DNA of 64,000 bases. Origin: Stappia sp. WLB 29. GTDB taxonomy: Bacteria; Pseudomonadota; Alphaproteobacteria; Rhizobiales; Stappiaceae. The notes beneath the pieces are model-generated. The model saw only the letters and a program-made list of their open reading frames with translations, did not search any database and was not told where the DNA came from. The DNA lies in contig NZ_JALBGD010000010.1 of assembly GCF_023507705.1 (NCBI RefSeq), positions 62,001 through 126,000 on the forward strand, read 5' to 3'. A program made the position numbers and the translations under genes. How positions within the stretch are numbered: position 1 is the first letter of the stretch; every line of letters starts with the position of its first letter. Shown in pieces: positions 8,618 through 17,436 of this stretch.

Positions 8618-9262
8618 ATGGACGCATCACGCGAACAGTTCGACGCGTTGCTGGCCGGATATGTGGCCGGAACGCTGGCCGAACCTGCAAGACTGCTTGT
8701 GCGGAGCCATCTCGACCTGTCGCCGGTCAATCGCGGGTTCGTCCGCGATCTCGAGGCTGCAGGCGGGACGATGCTCGAAGAGATCGCCCCGGCGAGGATC
8801 GACAATCGGGATGCCATGCTGGCCGCGATCTTCGCATCCCCCGCCGAGGAGCCAATCTCGGTGCCGCGGATGGCCGTCAGGACGCGGCTGCCGTTGCCGC
8901 TCTTCGACTTCATCGGCAAGGATGTGGCCGACATCCCCTGGAGAACCAAGCTTCCGGGCCTCAAGGAGTACAAGGTCGCCGAGATGGACGGCTGCAGCGC
9001 CAGCCTGCTGTGGATCCGCGCCGGCATGGCGATGCCCTCCCATACCCACCACGGCACCGAGCTGACTCTGGTGCTGGAGGGCGGCTTCACCGACCTGCAC
9101 GGACACTATGTGCGCGGCGACGTCGCCTATGCCGACGACGATGTCGACCACCGGCCGGTGGCGGACGACGACGAGGACTGCATCTGCTTCGCCGTCACCG
9201 AAGGCAGCCTGCGGCTGACCGGCCCGATCGGCCGGCTTTTCGCGCCTTTCATGCGAGGCTGA
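8618..9262 (+). CDS. ChrR-family protein with degenerate anti-sigma zinc site
   Basis: A 214-residue homologue of the anti-sigma factor ChrR, with an N-terminal anti-sigma domain (FDALLAGYVAGTLAEP) and a C-terminal cupin. In Rhodobacter sphaeroides ChrR the N-domain zinc ligands are His6, His31, Cys35 and Cys38. Here the first position is Glu/Arg (SREQFDALL), the His is kept (SHLDLS), and both cysteines are replaced (HLDLSPVNR). The cupin ligands HTHHGTE and the CIC pair (EDCICFA) are kept. No ECF sigma gene adjoins it, unlike the usual rpoE-chrR pair. The start at 8618 matches the ChrR N-terminus; ATG 8567 and TTG 8543 are alternatives. Confidence 0.82.
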   Translation: MDASREQFDALLAGYVAGTLAEPARLLVRSHLDLSPVNRGFVRDLEAAGGTMLEEIAPARIDNRDAMLAAIFASPAEEPISVPRMAVRTRLPLPLFDFIGKDVADIPWRTKLPGLKEYKVAEMDGCSASLLWIRAGMAMPSHTHHGTELTLVLEGGFTDLHGHYVRGDVAYADDDVDHRPVADDDEDCICFAVTEGSLRLTGPIGRLFAPFMRG

Positions 9263-9407
9263 TCCGCCGCTGATACATTTCGAGCCCGTCGCGGCCGGAC
9301 CCTGACGGGATCCGGCCGTGCGGTGTGTTTTATTCCCTTCGCAGCTTCGAGGCGATCCGCCGGCACCTGCCTGCCGTAAACCCTGCAAGACAGGATGGAG
9401 GCAGACG

Positions 9408-10226
9408 ATGAGATTGAAGGCGCGCGGTGCCGTTGCTCCTCAAGACGGCGTGGCCTGGGTCACCGGCGCAAGTTCGGGCATCGGCGCAGCGCTGGCGCTG
9501 GAACTGCAGCGGTACGGCTGGACGGTGGCGGTGACGGCGCGCTCGGCCGATGCGCTCCAGGATCTGGCCAAGATGGCGATCCCGGGTGCGATCCTGCCGA
9601 TGCCGGGCGACGTGACCGATGCCGCGCGCATGGCCGAGATCGTCGCCGAGCTGGAAGAGAAGCATGGCGGTATTGCGATGGCCGTGCTGAACGCCGGGGT
9701 CTACCTGCCGGTCGACGGCACCGATCCCGACCTTTCCGCCTTCCACACTTCCTTCGACGTCAACCTCAAGGGAACAGTGAACGCCCTGGTGCCGCTGGTG
9801 GCGGCGATGAAGCCGCGCCGGCGCGGCCAGATCGCCATCGTCGCTTCCGTCGCCGGCTATAGCGGGTTGCCGACCTCGGCGGCCTACGGGGCGACCAAGG
9901 CAGGCCTCATCAATCTGGCGGAGGCGATGAAGTTCGACCTCGACCGGCTCGGCATCTGCCTGCAGGTGATCTCGCCTGGCTTCGTCGACACGCCGGCGAC
10001 GAAGGACAATCCTTTCCCCATGCCGCACCTGATGAGCGTCGAGGCGGCCGTTGCCGAGGTGGTCGAGGGGCTGGAGGCGCCGAACGGCTTCGAGATCACC
10101 TTCCCCAAGCGCTTCACCCGGCAGCTGAAGCTGCTGCGCCTGCTGCCCTACCGGCTGTATTTTCCGCTGGTCGCCCGCGCCACCGGCTGGTCGGGCAAGG
10201 GGGAGCCGAAGACGAAGGACAGCTGA
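9408..10226 (+). CDS. Short-chain dehydrogenase/reductase
   Basis: A 272-residue classical SDR. The NAD(P) loop TGASSGIG is at residues 19-26, NAG follows in VLNAGVY, the catalytic Ser is in VASVAGYSG, and the Tyr/Lys pair is in AAYGATKAG. The C-terminus has a hydrophobic, basic tail (RQLKLLRLLPYRLYFPLVA) suggesting membrane association, as in fatty-acid or lipid-modifying SDRs. GGAGG at 9394-9398 precedes the ATG, and longer upstream starts lack such a site. It lies 145 bases behind the chrR-like gene and probably shares its promoter. Homologous SDRs accompany the RpoE-dependent singlet-oxygen genes of other alphaproteobacteria. Confidence 0.9.
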   Translation: MRLKARGAVAPQDGVAWVTGASSGIGAALALELQRYGWTVAVTARSADALQDLAKMAIPGAILPMPGDVTDAARMAEIVAELEEKHGGIAMAVLNAGVYLPVDGTDPDLSAFHTSFDVNLKGTVNALVPLVAAMKPRRRGQIAIVASVAGYSGLPTSAAYGATKAGLINLAEAMKFDLDRLGICLQVISPGFVDTPATKDNPFPMPHLMSVEAAVAEVVEGLEAPNGFEITFPKRFTRQLKLLRLLPYRLYFPLVARATGWSGKGEPKTKDS

Positions 10227-10235
10227 GGCCGGCGG

Positions 10236-11582
10236 TCACACCGTCCGGCGGCTTGGCGCCGCCTCGCGCGCGGCGAGCGAGCGGGCAAGGTCCGCATGCG
10301 CGTTCGCATCGAGCGGAAAGTTCCACATCAAGGCGATGGCGGCGAGCTTGAGGGCGACGGGCACGAGCGCATAGAGCGTCACCAGCATGCCGAGGCCGTC
10401 CGTGCCGGTGCCCTCCGCGGCAAAGCCGGCAAGGTCGAGCAGCGGGAAGGCAAGCCCGACGGCGAGCGCCAGCGACAGTTTCGTCGCAAGCCCCCACAGC
10501 GCGAAATAGAGCCCGGACCGGCGGCTGCCGGTCGCAAGGCGGTCGACATCGATCACGTCCGCCTGGATGGCGGACGGGAGGGCAAGGTCTGCGCCGAGTG
10601 CCAGGCCGGTGAGGACGCAGATCGCGGCGAAGCCGAAAAGGTCGCCCGGGCCGAGCAGCGGCACCAGGGCGAAGATCGCGCAGGCGCCCAGCATGGCGAG
10701 CGACCAGCTGCGATGCTTGCCGAGCCGCCTGGAGACGGCGATCCACAGCGGCACGCCGGCAATGCCGCAGAAGAAATAGAGGAACAGGAACGGCCCCTGC
10801 ATCTGCGGCGCCTCCAGCACCCGCGCAACGAAGAACAGGAACAGGGTCGCCGGCAAGCCGTTGGCGAAGCCGTTGACGATGAAGGCTGCAAGCAGGCGCA
10901 GGAACGGGCGGTTGGCGGCCAGATGGGCAAATCCCTCGCGCAGGCCCGGCAGGGCACGGCTCGCCTCCACCGGTTCAGGGAGGACGCGGACGGCAACGGC
11001 GACCGCCAGGGGAAGCGACAGGGCGACGAGCCAGGCGAGCACGGCAAGCGCATCGCCCTGGCCGCCTGCCCCGCTCGCCTCCACCAGCGCCGGCACGGAA
11101 ATCGCGACCAGCGTGCCGACGAGCACCATCCCCTCGCGCGCTCCGGCAACGCGGCTGCGGCCGTGATAGTCGTCGGCAAGCTCCGCCCCCCAGGCGGTGT
11201 AGGGTATGATCGCCGCCGTATAGCCGACCGAGAGCGCCAGTCCCCAGCCGAGCAGATAGGCCCAGCTCGCACCATCGGGCGGCGTCAGGATCATGAAGGC
11301 CGCGAGTGCGGCGGGCAGGGCGGCGAGCGCCAGCCAGCCGCGCCGCCGGCCGAGCGGCGGACGGAAGCGGTCGGCGGCGAGGCCCACCAGCGGATCGGAG
11401 ATCGCGTCCGCCAGCCGCACGATCAGCAGGATGAATCCGACCTGCGCGAGCGGCAGGCCGATGGCGCCGGCATAATAGCTCGGCAGGATGACGTAGAGCG
11501 GCAGGGTGAGCGCCGCCAGAGGCAGCGCCGGTCCCGCATAGGCCGCAAGTTGCGCCCATGACGGGCCCGGCGCTGGCGCCAT
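10236..11582 (-). CDS. MFS transporter of the MelB/GPH type
   Basis: A 448-residue permease with about 12 hydrophobic segments. The loop after the second span (RLADAISDPLVGLAADRFRP) has the D..DP..G..SDR pattern of glycoside-pentoside-hexuronide cation symporters, so it is a MelB-like fold. In this stress cluster the cargo may be a lipid or lipid precursor rather than a sugar; that is inference from context. It is the last gene of the five-gene minus-strand arm, three bases after the methyltransferase stop, and ends tail to tail with the SDR. Confidence 0.88.
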   Translation of the reverse strand: MAPAPGPSWAQLAAYAGPALPLAALTLPLYVILPSYYAGAIGLPLAQVGFILLIVRLADAISDPLVGLAADRFRPPLGRRRGWLALAALPAALAAFMILTPPDGASWAYLLGWGLALSVGYTAAIIPYTAWGAELADDYHGRSRVAGAREGMVLVGTLVAISVPALVEASGAGGQGDALAVLAWLVALSLPLAVAVAVRVLPEPVEASRALPGLREGFAHLAANRPFLRLLAAFIVNGFANGLPATLFLFFVARVLEAPQMQGPFLFLYFFCGIAGVPLWIAVSRRLGKHRSWSLAMLGACAIFALVPLLGPGDLFGFAAICVLTGLALGADLALPSAIQADVIDVDRLATGSRRSGLYFALWGLATKLSLALAVGLAFPLLDLAGFAAEGTGTDGLGMLVTLYALVPVALKLAAIALMWNFPLDANAHADLARSLAAREAAPSRRTV

Positions 11583-11585
11583 ATG

Positions 11586-12815
11586 TCATCGCGCCTTTTC
11601 GTAGATCATCTGGCGCACGTCGATATTGCCCGAGCGGAAGCCGGCCTCGCAGTAGTGGAAATAGAACTCCCACAGCCGCTTGAACCGGTCGTCGAAGCCG
11701 AGCGGGCGGATGCGCGGCCAGGCGGCCCAGAAGCGCTGGCGCCATTCCTCCAGCGTGCGGGCATAGTCGTGGCCGAAGATGCGCTGGGCGGCGAGTTTCA
11801 GGCCCGAGCGGTCGCCGAGCGCTTCCAGCTCGCCCGGAGGCGGCAGCATGCCGCCCGGGAAAACGTGGCGCTGGATGAAGTCCGGCGTGCGGCGGTAGTC
11901 GTCGAACAGCTTGTCCTGGATCGTGATGATCTGCAGGCCGGCCCGACCGCCGGGCTTCAGGCAGTTCGACACGGTCTGGAAATAGGTGCTCCAGTATTCC
12001 TCGCCGACCGCCTCGAACATCTCGATGGAGGCGACGCGGTCGTATTGCCGGCGCTCGTCGCGATAGTCCTGCAGCTTCAGCGTCACCCGGTCGGCGAGAC
12101 CCGCGTCCTGGATGCGCTTGGAGGCGAAGTCGAACTGCTCGCGCGAGATGGTAAGGCCGGTGACCCTGGCGCCGATCTCGCTGGCGACGAACTCGGCAAA
12201 GCCGCCCCAGCCGCAGCCGATCTCCAGCACGTGGTGATCGGGCGTGATGCCGCTCTCCTCCGCCAGCGCCCGGTACTTGCGCTTCTGCGCCTGTTCCAGG
12301 TCGTTGACGCCGCCGTCGTAGAGCGCCGAGGAATAGGTCATCGTCGGGTCGAGCCATTCCTTGTAGAACGCATTGCCGAGGTCGTAATGGGCGGAGATGT
12401 TGCGCCGCGAGCCGGACCGGGTGTTGCGGTTCAGCCAGTGACGGACACGCACCATCATGCGGAAGATCGGGCTGCCGCGCAGCATGTCGGCGGTGGCGTC
12501 GCGGTTGCGGCAGAACAGCTCCAGGAAGGTGGTGACGTCGGAACTCGTCCACTCGCCGACCATGTAGCTTTCGCCGACGCCGATATCCGAGCCGCTGAGC
12601 AGGCGGCGGATGAAGCGCCAGGAGTGGATGCGCACCTGCGCGTCCGGGCCGGGCAACTCGCCGCGGATCAGGAAGTGCTTGCCTTCGGGGGTCTCCACGC
12701 TCAAGGACCCGGCCTTGAGGTTGAGCGCGATGCGAAGGCCGAGGCGCGCGAGCCGGGGAAGTCCGGCCAGGGCCTGGCGGGCATTTTCAGGTGTGAGAAC
12801 GATCGCAGTCGACAT
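11586..12815 (-). CDS. Cyclopropane-fatty-acid-synthase-type SAM methyltransferase
   Basis: A 409-residue lipid methyltransferase that uses SAM to modify unsaturated acyl chains in membrane phospholipids. The SAM site is VLEIGCGWGGFAEF. The family hallmarks EMFEAVGEEYW and YCEAGFRSGNIDV are present. Related Rhodobacter enzymes controlled by RpoE take part in making methylated, trans or furan fatty acids that deal with singlet oxygen, so cyclopropanation is not the only possible outcome. GAGGAG lies eight bases before the ATG at 12815; the frame continues 11 codons upstream without a better site. DUF1365 precedes it by 34 bases. Confidence 0.93.
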   Translation of the reverse strand: MSTAIVLTPENARQALAGLPRLARLGLRIALNLKAGSLSVETPEGKHFLIRGELPGPDAQVRIHSWRFIRRLLSGSDIGVGESYMVGEWTSSDVTTFLELFCRNRDATADMLRGSPIFRMMVRVRHWLNRNTRSGSRRNISAHYDLGNAFYKEWLDPTMTYSSALYDGGVNDLEQAQKRKYRALAEESGITPDHHVLEIGCGWGGFAEFVASEIGARVTGLTISREQFDFASKRIQDAGLADRVTLKLQDYRDERRQYDRVASIEMFEAVGEEYWSTYFQTVSNCLKPGGRAGLQIITIQDKLFDDYRRTPDFIQRHVFPGGMLPPPGELEALGDRSGLKLAAQRIFGHDYARTLEEWRQRFWAAWPRIRPLGFDDRFKRLWEFYFHYCEAGFRSGNIDVRQMIYEKAR

Positions 12816-12849
12816 GATCGGTCGCTCCTCGTCGGACAGCCGGGACACT

Positions 12850-13686
12850 TCAGCTACCCGTATATGCTTTGTGGCGTCGAATGGTTCCCGGACGTTGAGA
12901 CGGCGAATGAAAAGGCGCGCCCTTCAGCCACAAGCGGAGCGCCTCCCAGTGGATTCCGCCGACCACTTTGAGTGTCATGAACGGGATTTTCAAGCAGAGC
13001 GAGAAAAGTGCCCGGCTGGTCGCCGGAAGCGCCGTTCCCGCGAAAGCTGCGGACAGCAGAGGTCCCTCGGCGTCACTTTCCAGGATGCGAATGCGCACTG
13101 CCTTGCCCGGCGGCAGCACGCGGAAGGCGTAGGTCTGCGCCATGTCGATGAAGGGCGAGACGTAGAAGGCCTTGGCGCGGGACTGGCGGATCCCCTCCGG
13201 CCCGCGCTGGCTCTCGCGCACCGGCTCCACATAGGTGTGGATGTCGCCGAACGTGTTGCGCACCTCGTAGACGAGCGCCGTGAGCCGGTCGTCCGCGTCA
13301 TAGGCGAAATAGACCGACAGCGGATTGAACACGTAGCCGAGGATGCGCGGATAGCACAGCAGCAGGATCCGCGCCGGTGGCTCGTCTATCCCGCGCGCGG
13401 CGAGCAGCGCCTCCACATGGGCGCGCAAGGGGGTGCCGTCGCGCGGGCCGTGATCGGCCTCGTGGAAGGAAGCGAGATTGAAGCGGCCGACGGAGAACAG
13501 CCGCGACTGCCGGTCCGCCTCGCCCAGCCGGTCGAGATCGACCAGCAGCGAGAACACCGAATAGTCGAAGCGGTGGCCGAAGGGCTTCAGCCGGGCATGC
13601 ATGACCTTGCCCGGATAGAGCACGGCGGCCGCCTCGGGCGGCGGGCCGTTGGCGTCCTGTGTCGTCGCCATGGGGCGCGGGGTCAT
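12850..13686 (-). CDS. DUF1365 family protein
   Basis: A 278-residue cytoplasmic protein of the DUF1365 family. Visible signatures are the N-terminal LYPGKVMHARLKPFGHRFDY, the central LLCYPRILGYVFNPLSVYFAYD, and NTFGDIHTYV. The biochemical role is unknown. The gene is almost always linked to an FAD oxidoreductase and a Cfa-type methyltransferase, as here, which implies a shared lipid-modification pathway. Its ATG overlaps the stop of the FAD gene by four bases (ATGA at 13683-13686), showing translational coupling. Confidence 0.93.
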   Translation of the reverse strand: MTPRPMATTQDANGPPPEAAAVLYPGKVMHARLKPFGHRFDYSVFSLLVDLDRLGEADRQSRLFSVGRFNLASFHEADHGPRDGTPLRAHVEALLAARGIDEPPARILLLCYPRILGYVFNPLSVYFAYDADDRLTALVYEVRNTFGDIHTYVEPVRESQRGPEGIRQSRAKAFYVSPFIDMAQTYAFRVLPPGKAVRIRILESDAEGPLLSAAFAGTALPATSRALFSLCLKIPFMTLKVVGGIHWEALRLWLKGAPFHSPSQRPGTIRRHKAYTGS

Positions 13687-14987
13687 TCGGCGGCCTCCGC
13701 GGTGCGCGCGACGCCGTCCGCGCCGACGCGCCAGGGGATCTCGCAGCCGATCGCCTCGGCGACGGAGAGGCCGGCGGCAAGGCCGTCCTCGTGAAAGCCG
13801 TATCCGCACCAGGCGCCGCAGAACCAGGTGTTGCGATTGCCCTGGATCTGGCCGAGCGCCTTCTGTGCGGCGATGGCGGCCGCGTCGAACTGCGGATGAT
13901 CGTACTCGAAGGCGCCGAAAGTAAGGTCCTCGCGCGGAGGCTCGACCGGATTGAGGCTGACGAAGACCGGCTTGTCCTGGGGAAGGTTCTGCAGCCGGTT
14001 CATCCAGTAGGTGACCGAGGCATCGCGGTAGGGCGCGCCTGGATCGCTGGAGGCGATGTAGTTCCACGACGCCCAGACCCGACGCCGGCGCGGCATCAGC
14101 GTTCGGTCGCGGTGCAGGTACACCTGGTTGGGACGGTAGCGCACCGCGCCGAGGATGTTGCGCTCTTCCGGCGAGGCGTCGGCGAGCATCGCCAGCGTCT
14201 GGTCGGTATGGGAGGCGAGCACCACGTGGTCGAAGACGTCCTCGTGGCCCGACGTGTCGCGCACATGAACCCGGCCCTTGTGGCGGGTGACCTCGGCGAC
14301 GGGCGTCGCCAGCCTGACGCGGCCGCGCAAGGGCGACAGGAGGCGCTCCACATAGGTTCGGCTGCCGCCCGAGACCGTGCGCCAGACCGGGCGATCGCGG
14401 TTGACCAGCCGGTGGTTCTCGAAGAAGGCGATGAAGTTTTCCGCCGGGAAGGCCAGCATGTGCGCCGGTGGCGTCGACCAGATCGCCGCGCCCATCGGCA
14501 GCAGGTAGTCGCTGGCAAAGCAGGGCGAGAACTTGCGCCGCGCCAGGTAGTCCGCGAGCGACAGGCCGCTCAGATAGCCGGAGGCGCGGTCGGAAACGCT
14601 CATGCGGTTGAAGCGCAGGATCTCGCGCAGCATCCACATGAAGCGCAGCGAGACGATGTTGCGCCGCTGACCGAAGATGGTGTCGAGATTGCAGCCCGAC
14701 CACTCCCGTACGCCGCCGTCGAGCGAAAAGGAAAAGCTCATGTCGCTCGCCTCGGTCGAGACGCCGAGATGATCGAACAGGGCGGTCAGGTTGGGGTAAT
14801 TCAGCTCGTTGTAGACGATGAAGCCGGTGTCCACGGCCATCGGGGTGCCGTCATAGTCGATGTCCACGGTGGCGCTATGGCCGCCGGGGCGCGCACGCTT
14901 CTCGTAGAGTGTGACGTCGTGCCTCCCGCTCAGGGCCCAGGCGGCGCTGTTGCCGGCGATGCCGGAACCGATGACGGCAATGCGCAT
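13683..14987 (-). CDS. FAD-dependent oxidoreductase (amine-oxidase fold) of the DUF1365/Cfa cluster
   Basis: A 434-residue flavoprotein with an N-terminal dinucleotide-binding loop GSGIAGNSAA (residues 7-16) and the following RPGGHSATVD that contacts FAD. Close relatives are annotated as NAD/FAD-binding or amine-oxidase-like proteins and sit with DUF1365 and Cfa methyltransferases. The Rhodobacter homologue belongs to the RpoE regulon and is linked, as I recall, to trans or furan fatty-acid formation, which would make this an acyl-chain desaturase or isomerase. It lies 16 bases after the photolyase stop. Confidence 0.9.
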   Translation of the reverse strand: MRIAVIGSGIAGNSAAWALSGRHDVTLYEKRARPGGHSATVDIDYDGTPMAVDTGFIVYNELNYPNLTALFDHLGVSTEASDMSFSFSLDGGVREWSGCNLDTIFGQRRNIVSLRFMWMLREILRFNRMSVSDRASGYLSGLSLADYLARRKFSPCFASDYLLPMGAAIWSTPPAHMLAFPAENFIAFFENHRLVNRDRPVWRTVSGGSRTYVERLLSPLRGRVRLATPVAEVTRHKGRVHVRDTSGHEDVFDHVVLASHTDQTLAMLADASPEERNILGAVRYRPNQVYLHRDRTLMPRRRRVWASWNYIASSDPGAPYRDASVTYWMNRLQNLPQDKPVFVSLNPVEPPREDLTFGAFEYDHPQFDAAAIAAQKALGQIQGNRNTWFCGAWCGYGFHEDGLAAGLSVAEAIGCEIPWRVGADGVARTAEAAE

Positions 14988-15003
14988 TGCGTATCCTTCT
15001 TCT

Positions 15004-16473
15004 TCAGGAAGCGTTTTTTATGGTTTGGAAGGCATCGAGGGCACGCTGGCGCGCCGCGCCGTGCTCGACCATCGGCCGCGGATAGGTGTCGCCGAGGCGG
15101 ATGCCGGCACGCTCCAGAATCTCGCGCGGGGCCTCATGGGGCTTGTAGATGTGGGAGGCTGGCAGGCGGGCGAGTTCCGGTACCCAGCGCCGCACATATG
15201 TGCCGTCGGGGTCGAACTTCTCGCCCTGGCTGGTGGGATTGAAGATGCGAAAGTAAGGAGCGGCATCGGCCCCCGAGCCCGCCACCCACTGCCAGCTGGC
15301 GGTGTTGTTGGCCGGGTCCGCATCGACGAGCGTGTCCCAGAACCAGGCCTCGCCCTTTCGCCAGTCGATCATCAGATGCTTGATCAGGAAGGACGCGACG
15401 ACCATCCGCACCCGGTTGTGCATGTAGCCGGTCTGCCAGAGCTCGCGCATGCCGGCATCGACCAGCGGATAGCCGGTCTGTCCCTTCGTCCACACGCGGA
15501 ACTGCGTCTCGTCCGTGCGCCAGGGGAAGTCGTCGAAGCGCGGCTGGAAATTGGCATGGCCGATATCGGGAAAGTGGAAGAGCAGGTGGTAGGAGAACTC
15601 CCGCCAGCCGAGTTCGGCGCGGAACTTGTCGAGCTGCTTGTCGCCGATCTCGTCGCGCGCTGCGGTGCGCTCGCCGGCCGCATACCAGACGCGGCGGGGC
15701 GAGATCTCGCCGAAGCGCAGATGCGGCGACAGCAGGGACGTTGCGTCCTCGCCCGGCATGTCGCGCTGGGCGGCATACCGGCAAAGCCGGTCGTCGAGAA
15801 ATGCCTCCAGCCGCTTGCGCGCACCGGTCTCGCCCGGCGTCCAGGTGTCGCGCAGGCCGCCGGCCCAGTCGGGGCGCGCGGGCAGGGGAAGCAGGTCGTC
15901 GATCTCCTCGCTCTCGAGCGCGGGCGGTGCCGGCAAGGGGCGGGCGGGGGTCTCGAAATCCTTCGGCTGCGCCGGGGCGCCGCGCGCATTCATCGCGCGG
16001 AAGAAGGGGGAGAACACGCGGTAGGGCTGGCCTTCGCGGGTGAGAACGTCCCACGGTTCGGCCAGCAGCGCGCCGTTGAAGCTCTCGGCGACGAGGCCGT
16101 CGGCGCGCAAGGCGGATTTCAGCTCGGTGTCGATGGCGATGCCGGCCGCCTCATAGCGCCGGTTCCACACGATCCGCGCGGCCCCAGCCTCGGCGAGCAC
16201 CTCGCGCACGGCCGTCAGCGCCGGGCCTTTGCGCAGGACCAGCGGCACGCCGATCCTCGCAAGGTCACGGGCAAGCGCCTTCAGCGACAGGTTCAGCCAC
16301 CAGCAAGAGGCACCGCCCGGTGCGCGGGGCGCGTCCTTGCCCTCGTCCAGCACATAAAGGGCGACGACGGGGCGTCCCTCTTCCACCGCTGCGGCAAGCG
16401 CAGGATTGTCGTCGAGGCGCAGGTCATCGCGGAACCAGACGACAATCGGGGCAGGGCTGTCCTTGGATGGCAT
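15004..16473 (-). CDS. phrB: Deoxyribodipyrimidine photo-lyase (class I)
   Basis: A 489-residue light-driven repair enzyme that splits cyclobutane pyrimidine dimers using FADH-. The N-terminal antenna domain begins IVVWFRDDLRLDDNPAL. The C-terminal FAD domain carries TGYPLVDAGMRELWQTG, MHNRVRMVVASFL and the terminal NNTASWQWVAGSGADAAPYF block of class I CPD photolyases. It is the first gene of the minus-strand stress arm and is preceded by a TGATCC-N18-TATCGA promoter, so light and singlet-oxygen induction is likely. The (6-4) or cryptochrome alternatives fit the signature less well. Confidence 0.95.
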   Translation of the reverse strand: MPSKDSPAPIVVWFRDDLRLDDNPALAAAVEEGRPVVALYVLDEGKDAPRAPGGASCWWLNLSLKALARDLARIGVPLVLRKGPALTAVREVLAEAGAARIVWNRRYEAAGIAIDTELKSALRADGLVAESFNGALLAEPWDVLTREGQPYRVFSPFFRAMNARGAPAQPKDFETPARPLPAPPALESEEIDDLLPLPARPDWAGGLRDTWTPGETGARKRLEAFLDDRLCRYAAQRDMPGEDATSLLSPHLRFGEISPRRVWYAAGERTAARDEIGDKQLDKFRAELGWREFSYHLLFHFPDIGHANFQPRFDDFPWRTDETQFRVWTKGQTGYPLVDAGMRELWQTGYMHNRVRMVVASFLIKHLMIDWRKGEAWFWDTLVDADPANNTASWQWVAGSGADAAPYFRIFNPTSQGEKFDPDGTYVRRWVPELARLPASHIYKPHEAPREILERAGIRLGDTYPRPMVEHGAARQRALDAFQTIKNAS

Positions 16474-16509
16474 ATGGAGGAAATTCCGTCTTCAGCGGGT
16501 CTGTGCCTT

Positions 16510-16539
16510 TCGATACGCCGTTTGATGTCTGATGGATCA
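16510..16539 (-). promoter_or_regulatory. Candidate RpoE (ECF11)-type promoter for the photolyase operon
   Basis: On the minus strand TGATCC (16534-16539) is followed by 18 bases and TATCGA (16510-16515), ending about 37 bases before the phrB start codon. It has the same spacing as the site at 8468-8497. Two identical -35 hexamers at identical spacing in front of both arms of one cluster make chance unlikely. Confidence 0.68.
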
Positions 16540-16603
16540 GCACTTTTTACGCAGTCGCCGCGAAAGGCGAGCAGGTGCGCAAGGCGGGCCACGGGCGGAA
16601 ACG

Positions 16604-16637
16604 AAAAAACGGCCGCGCGATTGGCGCGGCCGTTTTT
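16604..16637 (-). terminator. Rho-independent terminator (usable on both strands)
   Basis: A perfect 10-base stem ACGGCCGCGC/GCGCGGCCGT (16609-16618 with 16624-16633) and a five-base loop are flanked by A-tract and T-tract. It lies 115 bases beyond the stop of the minus-strand gene at 16753 and insulates the phrB promoter region. Confidence 0.88.
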
Positions 16638-16752
16638 GTCAAGGGAGGTCGGTCGAACGGGTCTGTATCCGGCCGGCGCGGGGAAGCGTGTTGCCGGAAC
16701 TACAAGCCAAGGGTCAGGTGCACATCAAACGCTACCGAACACGCGCGGCAGA

Positions 16753-17436
16753 TCAGGCGCGAAACGGTTCCGTGATCCAGTTCCAGGCGACGACGACGCT
16801 GTCGGCCGCGGCGCCAAGGCTGACGACGATGGCGGTCCACACAGCGTTACCGAACGCGGCGATCCGCATCATCGCCGATGGTTCCGAGCGGGGGGTCTCC
16901 TCGATGAACTCGATCGTGGTCTGCAGGTCCGGATCGTCGACCACGCGGCGGGTCACCACGAGGCGGGCATCGGGGGCAACGCGCGACTGGTCGGTCTTGG
17001 CGACGCGCGTCTCGCTATCCTGCGGGTCCGCCATGGCACGCACGACGACGGCGCGACCGTCGGGCAGCAGATGCGTCTCGTTCTGCGCCACTTCGCTGTC
17101 GTAGATCACCTCGCCGTGCTCGTCGATCAGCTCGACCCACGTGATCTTGCGACCGTTGCGTTCCACCTCGCCGACCCAGATGGCATAGGAGCTCTCGCCG
17201 TCGGTGCCCTGAGGCGTGCCGAGCGTGACCGCCAGACGGTCTTCGGGAATGAGAAACGTTTCGCGGTCGCTCTTCTGGAGAACCGTGTCGGCGGAATCCG
17301 CGCGGAGCTCGGACCCGGTAACAACCGCGGCAATGCCGATTGCGGCTGCAATGGCCAGTCCTGTGCGGGTAGCGCCGTGCCGGGAAGTCACACTCCGTGA
17401 CTTTCCTGCAACGATATTCTTTGCATCTTCAAACAT
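16753..17436 (-). CDS. Membrane-anchored protein of unknown function
   Basis: A 227-residue protein with no family I recognise. Residues about 25-42 are a hydrophobic span (TGLAIAAAIGIAAVVTG), suggesting an N-in anchor or uncleaved signal. The middle (residues 50-175) is a charged beta-rich region (YAIWVGEVERNGRKITWVEL, TRRVVDDPDLQTTIEFI), probably periplasmic. A second hydrophobic stretch near residues 190-215 precedes a short tail. GGGAGG stands six bases before the ATG. It is single and followed by a strong terminator, so it is its own transcription unit. Confidence 0.75.
   Translation of the reverse strand: MFEDAKNIVAGKSRSVTSRHGATRTGLAIAAAIGIAAVVTGSELRADSADTVLQKSDRETFLIPEDRLAVTLGTPQGTDGESSYAIWVGEVERNGRKITWVELIDEHGEVIYDSEVAQNETHLLPDGRAVVVRAMADPQDSETRVAKTDQSRVAPDARLVVTRRVVDDPDLQTTIEFIEETPRSEPSAMMRIAAFGNAVWTAIVVSLGAAADSVVVAWNWITEPFRA

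Noticed and set aside
8253-16473. Search for an ECF sigma factor gene paired with the chrR-like gene
   Set aside because: All frames in and around the cluster were read; none has region 2/4 sigma motifs, so none is reported.
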